DNA of 64,000 bases from Capsicum annuum (taxonomy: Eukaryota; Streptophyta; Magnoliopsida; Solanales; Solanaceae): assembly GCF_002878395.1 (NCBI RefSeq), contig NC_061114.1, forward strand, positions 143,565,167 to 143,629,166, written 5' to 3'. The translations under genes were made by a program, and so were the position numbers. Under the pieces are notes generated by a model. It had not been told where the DNA came from, did no database searches, and was given only the letters and a program-made list of their open reading frames with translations. Shown piece after piece: positions 46,201-57,100 of the stretch (positions are counted from its first letter, which is position 1; every line of letters begins with the position of its first letter).

Positions 46201-47550
46201 GATTGAGAGGTGCGGAAAGAGATTTGCTATTTGGAAAAGGCAGTATCTATCATCGGGCATCAACAAATGCTTTGCTCTCTCCCACCTATATTATCTTTGT
46301 TCCTAATGCCCATGAGTGCTTTATTCCTAATGCTTATGACCGTGAAGGAGAATCTTGACAATGTTTACTTTTTATGGGATGAGACAAAGATATAGAAGCA
46401 CCTTGCATTCGGTGAAGTGGGATAGAATAGTGTTTTCGATAAAGGAGGTGGGAGCTTTGCATTAGAAATTTGAAGTCTCATAATAATGATTTACTTTTGA
46501 AGTGGTTGTGGAGGTGTCACAACTGTGGAAAAGAAGTAGGACATCTATGGATAAAGGGAAATATCTAGCAAATATGGTAATCAGTCCCTACCTTATAAAA
46601 AAATATGGTTATAAAAGCCCTTAGTGTATAAGTCCCTTGTTCATCTCATGGGATTGGTCTTTTAAAAACAAATTTGCACCTTATATCCACTTGTGAAACT
46701 ATTATAAGGATCAATATAGGCAAAGACATGAAGGCGAGATTTTGGCAGAACACCTGAATGAGTCATACACCATTAATGACTAATAACATGTTTGGTTAAA
46801 CATCTAAAATCTGTGTATTTTTAGAAGTGCTATTTTTAATTCAAAGTGCTTTCCTAAAAAAGCATTGTTGGAGAGTAGCAATTTGTGTTTGCCTAATCAA
46901 TTTGAAAAGAGCGTTTACTAATGTTACATCATTAGTTTGTCCTTAGCAACTCTCCAAAAGTGCTTTAGGGGAAATCTATTTTTCTAGCTTTTGTAAAACA
47001 ACTTCGGCTGCTACTTAAAAACACTTTTTCCCCTAAGCTATACAGGCTACAAGTAACATGATCGCTATTGATTCACTTATTAGAGCTTATCTCGTCTTCT
47101 TTTTTTTGGATGGGTAGCTTATTTCGTCTTATAGTTCTGGAATGATAACACTTGATATATTTAATTTATATATTTTTTTGATTGGGTGGTCACCAAAATT
47201 GTTCTTTTCTTGAAAAACATGGAAGACTTAGAGATGGTGTCACTCAATGAACAAGTTGATAATTGCATTATATAGAATGAATACAGAGTGGGGATTTCAC
47301 TGTGAAGGCGTGTTAGCCCCTCAATTGGCCATGAAGCAAATTTAGAACTCTAAATCCACTTATAAAGTTTATTATTTCATGTGGTTAGTTACTCACGATG
47401 CATGACTTACAACACAAAAGAAGAGTAATGATGTGTAGTAGGCGCTTTTAGTATAATAATGAAGTAGAGAGTGGCAAGCACTTAGTCTGCATTGCACTAT
47501 GGTTGGACAAATTGGGACTTTCTTCTTTAGTATATTTTTCAAGATAACCA
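46200..47550 (+). mobile_element. L1-type LINE remnant (end of ORF2)
   Basis: The plus strand reads in changing frames as the C-terminal part of a plant L1 ORF2: a LSLFLMP block at 46285, then LDNVYFLWDETK, HSVKWDRIVFSIKE and a LKSHNND-LLKWLWR stretch to 46525. These are the segments that follow the polymerase. At 47340-47540 comes a KVYYFMWLVTHDA...LTTQK stretch and HCTMVGQIWDF-like end, the zinc-binding zf-RVT domain. About 46770-47040 appears to be a separate small insertion. It is severely decayed and 5' truncated. Confidence 0.65.
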
Positions 47551-47774
47551 TTATTCTGCCATACTCAATAAAGAGCTACGAAACTGTTAAAACTCCAAGG
47601 TATTAGCAAACCACTTGAGAAGATCTGAAGCACCATGCCTGCTTGTATATGCTGGAGTATTGGACCTACTAACCTTTTACCTTAATCCTTGACTCCATGC
47701 TCTCCTATTTAGATTTTGTCTTCGATGAGTTGGAGATCAGCCATATTCGGTATAATCACCTCTCCTATCATTGT

Positions 47775-48252
47775 TTTGGCTCAAGTCATAGGTCATGGCT
47801 CCATCAACATGTCCTTAATTGCTTGCATTAATGCATGTCATTGGTACACCTCTTGACTTAAGGCATCTCCATAAAACCTCGCTTGAGAGTTTTGTTGTAT
47901 GTTTTTTCTAAGTCGATGAACTCCTTATCTGAGTCTCTTTTTTCTATCCCTATACTGCTCAAATAATCTCCTTAAAGATGAATGACTTTCGTAGTTGATC
48001 TCCCTGGCATAAATCAGAAATGGTTCCCGAAAATAGATGCATCCCTCTGTATCCTCATGTCTACCATCTCTCTCAACCTTTTATGCTGAAGCTTAGATGT
48101 TTAATACCCTTAGTTATTGCAATTTTGAATATCACCCTTGTTCTTATACAAGAGGATCATTGTATTCCAGCTCCATTCTTCAGACATTTTAGCTGATCGA
48201 AAATGACACTAAACAAGCCAATTAGCCACTCCAAACCTACTTTATCGATACT
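47775..48252 (-). mobile_element. RTE-type LINE remnant, 3' half (polymerase)
   Basis: The minus strand reads VGLEWLIGLFSVIFDQLKMS, then a MILLYKNKGDIQNCNN block and a RRLFEQYRDRKK stretch, characteristic of the RTE-clade polymerase. It is cut at 48252 by the LTR of the large element and resumes at 60740. Several stops are present. The end beyond about 47775 could not be followed. Confidence 0.75.
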
Positions 48253-49568
48253 TGACGAGTCCAAATTGTATAGGATTTTTGTTGCTCGTACTCTGTTAAA
48301 TTCTAGTATAGTTTAAGATATCGTCCCACAGAAATTAGAAAATCTATGCTAAAAATTTGTACTTGATTACTATTTGAGAATCAAATTGATGAAAGAAGAG
48401 TAATTTCTAAAGCTTTTTAAAAAAATATGTAAAGAAATAGTGTTTAAAGATTATCTTGGAGAGGAAGTTGGGGTTGTTGAATTCACTTGGTATGTTTATT
48501 ATAATAAAATCATTATTTTAGTAATTTCTATAAAATTGTCGAATAACTTTCTAGACTTGATTTATGTGTTCATGAGGAATAAAAACTCCTTGTTAGTAAT
48601 CTTTAAATCAATAAACTTACTTGAGACAATTTTTCCGCGAGGATACAGATTGAAAGAAATAAGATAAAAATCCCTCAAATTAACAATCTTATTTGAGTCA
48701 ATCCCTCCGCGAGGATACGAATTGAAACAAATAAGATTGAGATTATTTAAATCTAAGAAATAGTTCAAAGTAATCCTTCCGTGAGGGTAAGGATTAAAAG
48801 AAGCAATTTCAATGATTTGAAATAACAAGCGACTAAAAATTATTATTACTTATATTTTATGAAATACTTATAGTATATTTAATTTTCTTCCTTGTGGGAA
48901 GCACAACTTAATATAACTATAACTATAATATAAAATATCAAGTAACGCTAATTTCTAGTACAAGAATTTCAACACGAAGTATTTAGCTTTTAAATAAAAT
49001 CGTCTTGAAAGAACTAAAATAATATTTATATTATAATATTATACCAAGTTTCTTCAACGCTCCCAACACAAAGAAATTACTCCCTTATGGAGAAATTAAT
49101 AAAGAAAAGAAAAAAAATATTATTCTACAAAAGAAAAAGAAAGAAAAAGTAAACAAAACTAATTCTTATATATTGCTTATGTTATTGGATGATTAATAAT
49201 CAAAGAAATGCCTCTATTTATAGAAAATTATAATGTTGAACCAACGAATGCATTCTTTGAAGTGGTGGTTGTGACGGTCACTTGTAACTTCTTTTGAAAA
49301 CCTTCACTTGTTTCATTCCTTCACTTGACGGGTGTGAGTAAGCTTTTGTAGTGGTGGTTGTGACGGTCACTTGTAACTTCTTCTGAAAACCTTCACTTGT
49401 TTCATTGTGGTTACACCCGTGGAATTCTCTTATTTCTTTAGTAATTTGTTTCTTCTCTTGTATTCTTCTTCCTGTAGAATTTGTCAGAAAAATATACAAT
49501 AATATGATATATTTATTTATATTTTTTTAAATAATTAATATTTAATATATAAATAAATATATTGATCA
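48253..49568 (-). repeat. 3' LTR of the non-autonomous element (1316 bp)
   Basis: It matches 59036-60739 apart from a MITE present only in the right copy. The empty MITE site (TA at 48307-48308) is intact here. It has about 1.8 copies of an 89-bp repeat starting at 49262, and three degenerate copies of a CCGCGAGGATA-containing block at 48629-48805. Open frames within it are not genes, though one 88-aa frame recurs in both LTRs. Confidence 0.92.
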
Positions 49569-49625
49569 AATACTCCTACATTTGAATCTTTGTTCGTCCT
49601 CGAGCAAAGGACAAAATACAACAAC
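49569..49625 (-). promoter_or_regulatory. 3' end signature and priming region next to the 3' LTR
   Basis: The minus strand reads CTCGAGGACGAACAAAGATT and then TCAAATGTAGGAGTATT before the LTR. Athila/Tat elements carry a closely similar CTCGAGGACGAG...AAGTTTGGGGG sequence, whose G-run serves as polypurine tract. Here the G-run is eroded to GTAGGAG. Confidence 0.6.
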
Positions 49626-50708
49626 AATTAAAATTTTAAGTAATAAAATTATTAGATAAAATAAAGTTTAATAAAGACTACATCATGAGTTCAAATAAAT
49701 TTAGTCGAACTCATATTCACCTATTGAGAATCAAAATTATAATATTTTCTTTTTCCCAGTGTGTCTCACCAAATGAAGAGAGATGCCCATAAATCACACA
49801 ATATATCAATAAAATCAAAAAAAGGGCATAGATAGCTAAAAAGTTCTCTCTCTCAACAAAGAAGTATCTCAAGCTACTCGAAGTTCCATAAGCTTGCCTA
49901 TTATGTAGTTCTCCACTAATATAGGAGTCCTTAAGTTGCGATTATGTAGGACTTTAATAAGGTTGGAATGTAGGTTTAGGGATGGATAGAATGTATATGA
50001 ATAAAAGCGACTCAAATCCCTTATAAGCACCATAACACTTTAGCATTTTAACATCGTTGCTTTCCTGCTTCTAAAACAAATCAACCTCCATTTTTTTCTT
50101 CATCTTTTTTAATCCCCTTTTCCTCAATTATTTTTCAAGAAGTAGTTACCAACATTTTCTTTTTGTAACTTTTTTTTTTTCGAAAAAATTCTTAAAATAC
50201 CAATAAGCTAAACAAGAATCAACGTTTACTTCTTTTTTTTTACAACTAATTCCCATACTATTTTTGTATTCAATTTCTTATCGACTCAAAGGGAATAAAG
50301 TGAATGAATAAATGTGATAACAAAGATTAAATTTAAATTAGAATTTGGCTTATCAATAAAATAAGAGATGATTTATATAGGCTCAAAGGGATGACGAGGG
50401 ATAAACATAATTTTGGTAAGTCAATTTTGGTCATGAGTCAACAAGAAGGCCTACTTTCATTTCCCAACTCAAAAATCTACCTAGTATTTTGCCTCAACTC
50501 ACATTCAAGGCAAGTTCTAGATTTTCAAATAAGCAAGAGAACTAGGCGATATCACCTGACAACACTATACACTTGGGATCAGTAAATATTACAATTTTAA
50601 TCACCAATAAACAAATATGAATTTGAAAAGATATTCATATAACTCTTGAAGGATAGTCATTCAATTTATTTTTCAAATTCTTATTATTATAATTTTTTTT
50701 TAAAAAAG

Positions 50709-50935
50709 TGTCCAATTCAAAATATTACGACCATGGCAAAGAACTAAACAAAGAAATCCATGGAAGTTTATTAATGTAGTTATGCTATAAATAAAAAAAA
50801 TATGTAAATATATAAAAAAAATGTCCAGTTCAAAATATTACGACCATGGCAAAGAACTGAACAAAGAAATCTATGGAAGTTTATTAACATAGTTATGCTA
50901 TAAATAAAAAAAATATGTAAATATATAAAATATAT
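50709..50935. repeat. Tandem duplication, 113-bp unit, in the element interior
   Basis: Two direct copies starting at 50711 and 50824 (TCCAATTC and TCCAGTTC) share ATTACGACCATGGCAAAGAA and AAAAAAATATGTAAATATAT. Noncoding. Confidence 0.85.
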
Positions 50936-51299
50936 TGCGTAAATATATATATTTCCTATTCCCTCACTTAAATATCATCACTTGTCTGGCAAATAATTTA
51001 AAAGCAATAGGAGGAAAAAAAGGTTTTTTTTTCTTTTTCCGAGAGCTTGTGAATTCCACCCTCTATTTTGATTCAAATTTTCTTTTTTGATTTTTGAAAA
51101 TTCTGCACAAACATTGGTGAAAACAACATTATAAAGTATTTTCTTCTTTTGGATCATCCAATGTTTCTTGACCCTATCTCGAGAAGAAAAATAATCGTGC
51201 ATGATATTCTTAATTTTATTTTATATTTTTCACAAGGATCATTCCATGCTTTTTCCTGAAAATCTCCAACAATAAAATTCAAAAAGTTAGAATGATAAA

Positions 51300-52100
51300 A
51301 AGAAATTGCAGAATAATGGTCAAATATTATTTTTGTGTTTGTGACTTTTCATTCTCATTTTTCTCAAAATTAATAAATTTATGTGGATTAGAAAAATGGA
51401 ATATGCATTCGTTACTTGTTGAGTTGAATTTCATTAAACATTTATTGTCATCATGCTTCACTAAATTAGTTTTTTCATCGTGAGCAATATTTTCTTTTTC
51501 ACAAGGCTCTTCTATTTCATTAATTGTTTCTTCCTTACAAGATGCAGTTTCATTTGAAAGTTCACATCATTATAGGAATTTACTATGCTTATTAATTCGT
51601 TTACCTTCATAGTTAAATCCACAGTGGCTTGATAATTATATGCAATTCTTTCATCGATATTCTTAAAGAGAGTATGCATAATTTTCTCCAAATTTACATT
51701 CTCCTCTTGAAATGGTTTACTCTCAATATGTTGATCCTCTTATGAGTATTGATTGCACTCCAGATTGCAATCATATTCACTAGAATCAATGTACCTGAAA
51801 GAACTAGAAAACAACATAAGATTGTTCATAAGAAGAATCAAAGAAATATGAATTATCTGTTTGACATTCATGACCTAGGTGACTGCCTCCACAATATTCA
51901 CAAGTAATGGATCTTTCACAAATTTTGTTAATTAATTCTTCAAGATTGTTCGTTCTCCCAGAATTCGAAAAGAATAACGTGCTACCTGTTTGGCATTCAA
52001 AGCTTTGGTGGTTGCTGCCACAATAGTCACAGATAATAACCTTTTGACAATATTTTTCTATCAACTTAGTAAAAGTTTTACTTGATTGATTGAAATTCAA
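51300..52100 (-). pseudogene. Gag-like frame with two zinc-knuckle-like motifs
   Basis: From an ATG at 52100 the minus strand is open to 51804 (98 aa). It contains two related fingers, CDYCGSNHQSFEC and CEYCGGSHLGHEC, each C-x2-C-x3-H-x4-C, one residue shorter than the usual C-x2-C-x4-H-x4-C retroviral knuckle, about 40 residues apart. Similar protein sequence continues in another frame to about 51300, rich in Asn, Glu and Lys. The first finger is preceded by LIEKYCQKVI and the second by LINKICERSI, so the block is an internal duplication. It probably derives from the nucleocapsid end of a gag. Function is not shown. Confidence 0.5.
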
Positions 52101-52202
52101 ACTTTAAGTGTATAAAGTAGGTTCACAATGAGATTTTTTTCTAAAAAAAATCTTCCTACCATTAATTAGGTGCTACAAAATAAAATACATGAAGACAATA
52201 TT

Positions 52203-52590
52203 AAAATAATATACATATATTATAACATAATATAAATTAATATAATAATAATAACAATAACAACAATATCTTCAAGTCTTATTTTCAAAAACTTGTCAAG
52301 TATTAGAATATAAATTATTTGAAGAAATAGAAAAATAAAATCTCAAAGTAGTAATAAGACAATTAGTTTGAAGTAGATGTGTAGCAATCCCCGGCAACGA
52401 CGCAAAAAATTTGACGAGTCCAAATTGTATAGGATTTTTGTTGCTCGTACTCTGTCAAATTCTAGTACTCCCTTCATTTAAAAAAGAATGACCTACTTTT
52501 CTTTTTAGTCTGTTTAAAAAAGAATGACCCCTTTCCCTTTTTAGCAACTTTTAAATTCTAACTTTCCACGTGGCATGTTTAATACCACAA
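52203..52590. repeat. Left copy of the ~390-bp duplication flanking the MULE
   Basis: Direct copy of 58822-59214 with about 4 percent differences. It contains the element interior, a damaged primer site (52389-52404, CCCCGGCAACGACGC), the first ~180 bp of LTR from 52412 and the first ~120 bp of the MITE from 52468. It stops inside the MITE exactly where the MULE begins. Confidence 0.88.
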
Positions 52591-52596
52591 TTAGTT

Positions 52597-52705
52597 CGAT
52601 AGGCACTCAAACTTGTTGTCAAAATTCACTGAGACATCTAAACTAAGGTCTGTTCCTATCAGACCCCTAAACCCCCCTACATTTTGTTCCTATTGAGCAT
52701 TTTTG
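52597..52705 (+). repeat. Left terminal inverted repeat of the MULE
   Basis: Inverted match to 58701-58809, sharing AACTAAGGTCTGTT and TATCAGACCCCTAAACCCCC. The bases outside CGATAGG on each side (TTAGTT and ATGGCTTTGGCC) do not match well. Confidence 0.85.
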
Positions 52706-52960
52706 GCCTACGTGGCATTGTGTGTGTTGTTTAGTCGCAGGTGGCGCGTGACTTGTGAAAAAACTGTCTATGTGGCAAAAGTTAACGTTATTTAATGTTA
52801 CTTTTGCCATCCCCTTCAATTTTCCTCTATTTTTAACCTAATTTCATCTTCTTCTTTCTTTATTCTCTTCTCCATTGCTGATTTTCCTCTTAACTTCTCT
52901 CATCTCACTATCAAATTTATCTCATAATTTCTCTTAAATCAATTTTTTCTTTCATTTTTC

Positions 52961-53499
52961 ATGAGAATGTCGGAAAATTCCGTTAACATTGAGGTTCTCG
53001 ATTTGTGTTATTGTTCCGAATTTTGTCCATTAAGAACTTCAAGGACTCTATCAAATCCCGGTCGTAGATATTTTGGATGTCAAGTTCCAACGGTTTGTAT
53101 CATTTTGACAGATTTTAATTTTTTTTTTTTTGGTGATTTTTTTATTATTCTTCGGTTTTTGCATTTTAGGAAAATGGTGGATGTGGGTACTTTAGATGGA
53201 TTGATCCAAAACCTTCAATTTCTGTGCATCAATATCCTGAGGTAGAGTCGAGCTTAATGATAAAGTGCAAAGGTGGTGAAAATTCATGCGATCGATTGAA
53301 GCAAAAGCTCAAAGACGTTGAATAAGAGAGGGACACTTTGTGTGAGAAATTGAAAGATAGTGAAGAGAAGTTGATTTCATTGAGGCGAAAACTCAAAAAA
53401 GTTAAAGTTGAAAGGGAATGTGCTAAGCTCAAATTGAATAGACTTGTTCTACTTCTTCTCATTGTTCTTACTGTAAAGTGGTTCTTTAATATGGTGTAA
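52961..53499 (+). pseudogene. GRF-type zinc-finger protein gene in the MULE (two exons)
   Basis: Exon 1 is 52961-53092 and exon 2 is 53170-53499. The intron has GT at 53093 and AG at 53169 and keeps phase 0. Exon 1 gives CYCSEFCPLRTSRTLSNPGR and RRYFGC; exon 2 starts ENGGCGYFRWIDPKPS. Together these form a C-x-C-x21-C-x8-C zinc finger with the GRxF motif (Cys16, 18, 40, 49). A Lys/Glu-rich heptad-like stretch follows, then a hydrophobic end LVLLLLIVLTVKWFF, a likely membrane anchor. One stop codon at 53323-53325 interrupts the coiled coil; the frame then stays open to the TAA at 53497. GRF fingers bind single-stranded or structured nucleic acid in other proteins. The role here is unknown. Confidence 0.75.
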
Positions 53500-53514
53500 T
53501 GGTTAGTTTGTTGT

Positions 53515-53770
53515 AGTTGTTTGGTTAGTTTAGTTCGTAATGGATTTGTAATGGTTAGTTTGTAGTAGTAGTAGTTTGTAGTTGCTTGGTTAGTTTGTAG
53601 CAGTAGTAGTAGTAGTTTGTAGTAGTAGTTTGTTGTAGTTGCTTGGTTAGTTTGTAGCAGTAGTAGTAGTTTGTAGTAGTAGTTTATTGTAGTTGCTTGG
53701 TTAGTTTATAGCAGTAGTAGTAGTTTGGTTAGTTTATAGCAGTAGTAGTAGTTTGTAGTAGTTGTTTAAA
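53515..53770. repeat. GTAGTAGTTTG minisatellite
   Basis: Directly after the GRF gene. Units of GTAGTAGTAGTTTG and GTTGCTTGGTTAGTTTGTAG recur at least five times in higher-order fashion. Noncoding, and likely within the untranslated tail or the intergenic space of the two convergent genes. Confidence 0.88.
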
Positions 53771-54160
53771 TGAATCCACATGTTTTGTATGACAATTTCA
53801 TTGTCAATTGGCTACTTTGTGTCTAGTTGTGCAACTACTTAACCATATAGCCTATTTGTAACTACAGAAGGTATTGATAAAAATGAACTATATTAGAAGC
53901 AACACATCCATCTTATTAAAATTGCTCAAGATTGAACTAAAAGTGCAAGCATCATATTAATACAGCTCAAAATTGAGCTAAAAACTGCATACAGTAAACC
54001 AGGTGTTCAAATAAAGCTCAACATTGAGCATAATAGTGTTCAACTGCAGCATACACCAAAATCATTAACTGCTGCCTAAGAAAAAGTTGTTCAAAAACTA
54101 GTAACACAATTTGTTCAAAATCATTAACCCTTATTACAGTACAAATCATTTCTAAATGAA

Positions 54161-57100
54161 CTACTTCTTTGAAGATCCAACTGATGAAGAAGACTTGGCT
54201 GCATCCCCTTTTTTTCTCTTATTTGCTTTCATTTGTTGCAATTGTGTGTTGGTGACTGCATCTTTTCCATTCCATTTTAGGCCACTAGGTTTAAAACCAA
54301 TATTTATATTGGTTGGTGAAGCACTCTTTAAATTTATACCCCCATAAAGAACCCTCTCAGTTGATGTACCAGGCTGCAAAATTAGAAATAATTGTAAGAC
54401 AATGAACATTGAAAACTTGAATGAAAACATTGTTATAGGTAAATAATGAGACAGAGAAATACATTGTACACTTGGGTTCCTGTTATTAGATCAGAGTAAA
54501 CACCAAAACCAGTTGCAGGCCTTTTGTATGCAGTAGCAGCAACAAATGAAGTAGCATTGTATGACCTCTTGTTGGCTGGCAAAGGTGGTACTTGACTAGA
54601 AGAAGTATTTCTTCCACTTTCAAATGGGGGCCCTCTTGCATTGATTATTTTTCTTGCCAATCCTCTACCAATCCCTCCTTGACCTCTACCAGAACCACCT
54701 CCCCTCTCAACACCACATTGACCCCTACCAGAACCACCTCCCCTATCAGCACCACATTGACCCCGACCAGAACCATCTCCCTTATTAACACCACATTGAA
54801 CCCAACCAGAACCACCTCCCCTATCAGCGCCACATTGACCCCTACCAGAACCACCTTCCCTGTCAACACCATATTGACCCCTACCAGAACCACCTCCTCT
54901 ATCAGCACCATATTGATCCCTACCGAACCACATTTACCTCTACAAGCAGCACTTGACACCTTTCTTTGAGGTGGTCTTGGCACAACAGCCGTGTCAGCAC
55001 AAATAGATCCTGATTGACTGGATTGTGTAGTTGCATATGTATGAAAGGTGGAGCTTGACTGTGAATTAATGCAACACTATTTTCAACAGTTTTTAATAAT
55101 AATATTAAGCAGGAGAGGAATATTAAGGTAGCAGAACATATATAACTTACTCTTGCTGTCTGACTTTTAGTGTAGGTATCTCTTGTCATTGCACTGGTGT
55201 CACCACAAATAGAACTTGATTGTGGTGGTGGTGGATTCCATGAAGCTGCAGGCTGAGTGCTAGGTTGACTACTATTACTGCTTCCCATACCATTCTAACA
55301 TACAAACATAAATATAAAAAGTTAAGAAATATGTTAACTTTACAAAGTATTATGAAAATTCATTTAAGGCTTACCATTTTGGCACACATAGTCTTGTTAT
55401 GGCCGACTTGCTTGCACCTTGAACAGGTGATCTTGACACCTTTTTGAGAGTTTGCCCCACTTTTTTGGCTCATTCTTGCTCTTTCTTCTGTTCTTGCCAG
55501 GTCTGCCTGGTATCTTTCTTGGTTTGGGAGGTTCAATTGATGGGTTTGGGGTTTCCGGCCACATTCTCATGTTGGTAATTGGTTACATGAAATGGCTATA
55601 AGACTTAAGAAAGGTTTCTTTACTATACCAGTGCTCTACATGCTGATCAGGATCTTCATTCAAATAATAATAAGCACAAATGGCATGAGGACAAGGAATA
55701 CCTCTTAACATCCATAACCTACAATCACAATACTTCTTGTCCAAGTGAACAACAAATGTGTAACTCCCATCCCCAATTTCAAAACCATCAACTCCATTCC
55801 ATAATACTCTACACCAATTTGAATATTCCTTATTAGCTTCTAAAATAGTTCTTGCCATAGGTGCAATGTCTGAAATCCATGTTTCTGCAAATTTGATCAT
55901 ATCTACATGTCTATTCATCATTTTATGCCTGATATCTTCTAACATTGTGATTATGGATTTATGTCTAGCAGCTAAGATCCAAGAATTGAAAGTCTCACAC
56001 GTTATTTTCTACATCATCACATTTGGAATGTGTTTTGAAATATGCCCTACACCAAGAAGTAGGAGGATTAACTAACATGTCTTCAGTTATTTCTTTCTGA
56101 CCTAGATTTGACATTGCTTGCATCTCCTCTCTAAGCTTTACTTCAAAGCTTGCTTTTGCACATCTCCAAAACTGCTTTCTTCTCTCCTCTCCTCTCCAGT
56201 GCACATGCCAATTGCTCCAAATATGTCCATCACACATTCTTCTCTCAGCATTTGGTAACAGATCCATCAAAACATCAAAACAGAAACAAGACCCTGTAAT
56301 AAGTATTAAGTATTATTAAAACAGGAATATTATTGGAAAATAAAGTCAAGTAATGAGAAAAATAATTAAGTAATAGTACCTTTTGTTGGTCTGACATTAC
56401 AGTCAACCCTTCACCAGTTCCCAGATTTAGATCACCAATCAGATGCCTTATGAACCAATCTCAGCTATGTTTTGTTTCAGTATCCACAACTGCCCATGCA
56501 ATAGGATACATTTGGTTGTTGCCATTTTTCCCCACAGCAACCAATAACTCACCCTTACAAGCTCTTTTTAGAAAGCATCCATCAAAACCAATAATTTTCC
56601 TACACCCATCTAACCATTCTTGCTTGAAGGCATGAAAGCACATATAGAAATAAACAAAGAGGTTCTTCCCTAGTTCAGTTTCTTTGTTAATTTTCATCCA
56701 ACAAGAACTTCCAGGATTTGTTGTCCTGATCATATCTGCATAGTCACATAATCTGACAAATTCCAGCTTCCAATCTCCCATATTCTCCCTCGTAACAATC
56801 TATTTAGCCCTAAAACAAATAGTTTTACCTAAATAAAGACCCAACACCTCCTTACCAAATCCTGAATTTCCCAAATCCTAATGTATGGCTAAGAAACAAT
56901 TCTCTCATTGAACTTTCTAGCAACCAGCTTTGAATCACACATCTTGTTTTGTTTAGAGGTATACACTTGTGAATAGGGTTATAGTTCTTCACAATAAAAT
57001 CACCTGAATCCCTATCAGTAGAAGCACTTCACCCTTATTCTATTTTTTCCATTAGGTTTTAACTTCAACTGCCTTCTATACTCTACAGCATAATCTGCAA

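Noticed and set aside
46770..47040. MITE inside the L1 remnant
   Set aside because: The stretch interrupts the LINE reading, but I could not find clean inverted ends or a target duplication, so it is only mentioned with the LINE.
48562..48828. Protein-coding gene shared by 48562-48828 and 59599-59865
   Set aside because: The two copies are equal positions in the two LTRs of one element, and the internal CCGCGAGGATA repeat explains the open frame; there is no evidence of a product.
49262..49440. CRISPR-like array
   Set aside because: An 89-bp tandem repeat without spacers, in a plant LTR.
53515..53770. Telomere-like or centromere satellite
   Set aside because: GTAGTAGTTTG units are not the plant telomere repeat, and the array is only about 250 bp inside a MULE.
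54592..54969. 125-residue plus-strand frame rich in Thr and Pro
   Set aside because: It is the antisense reading of the 39-bp Gly/Arg repeat in the MULE transposase tail and has no independent support.
54645..54983. 112-residue minus-strand frame rich in Val and Gly
   Set aside because: A shifted frame of the same repeat array; the RGG-like frame is the one colinear with the transposase.
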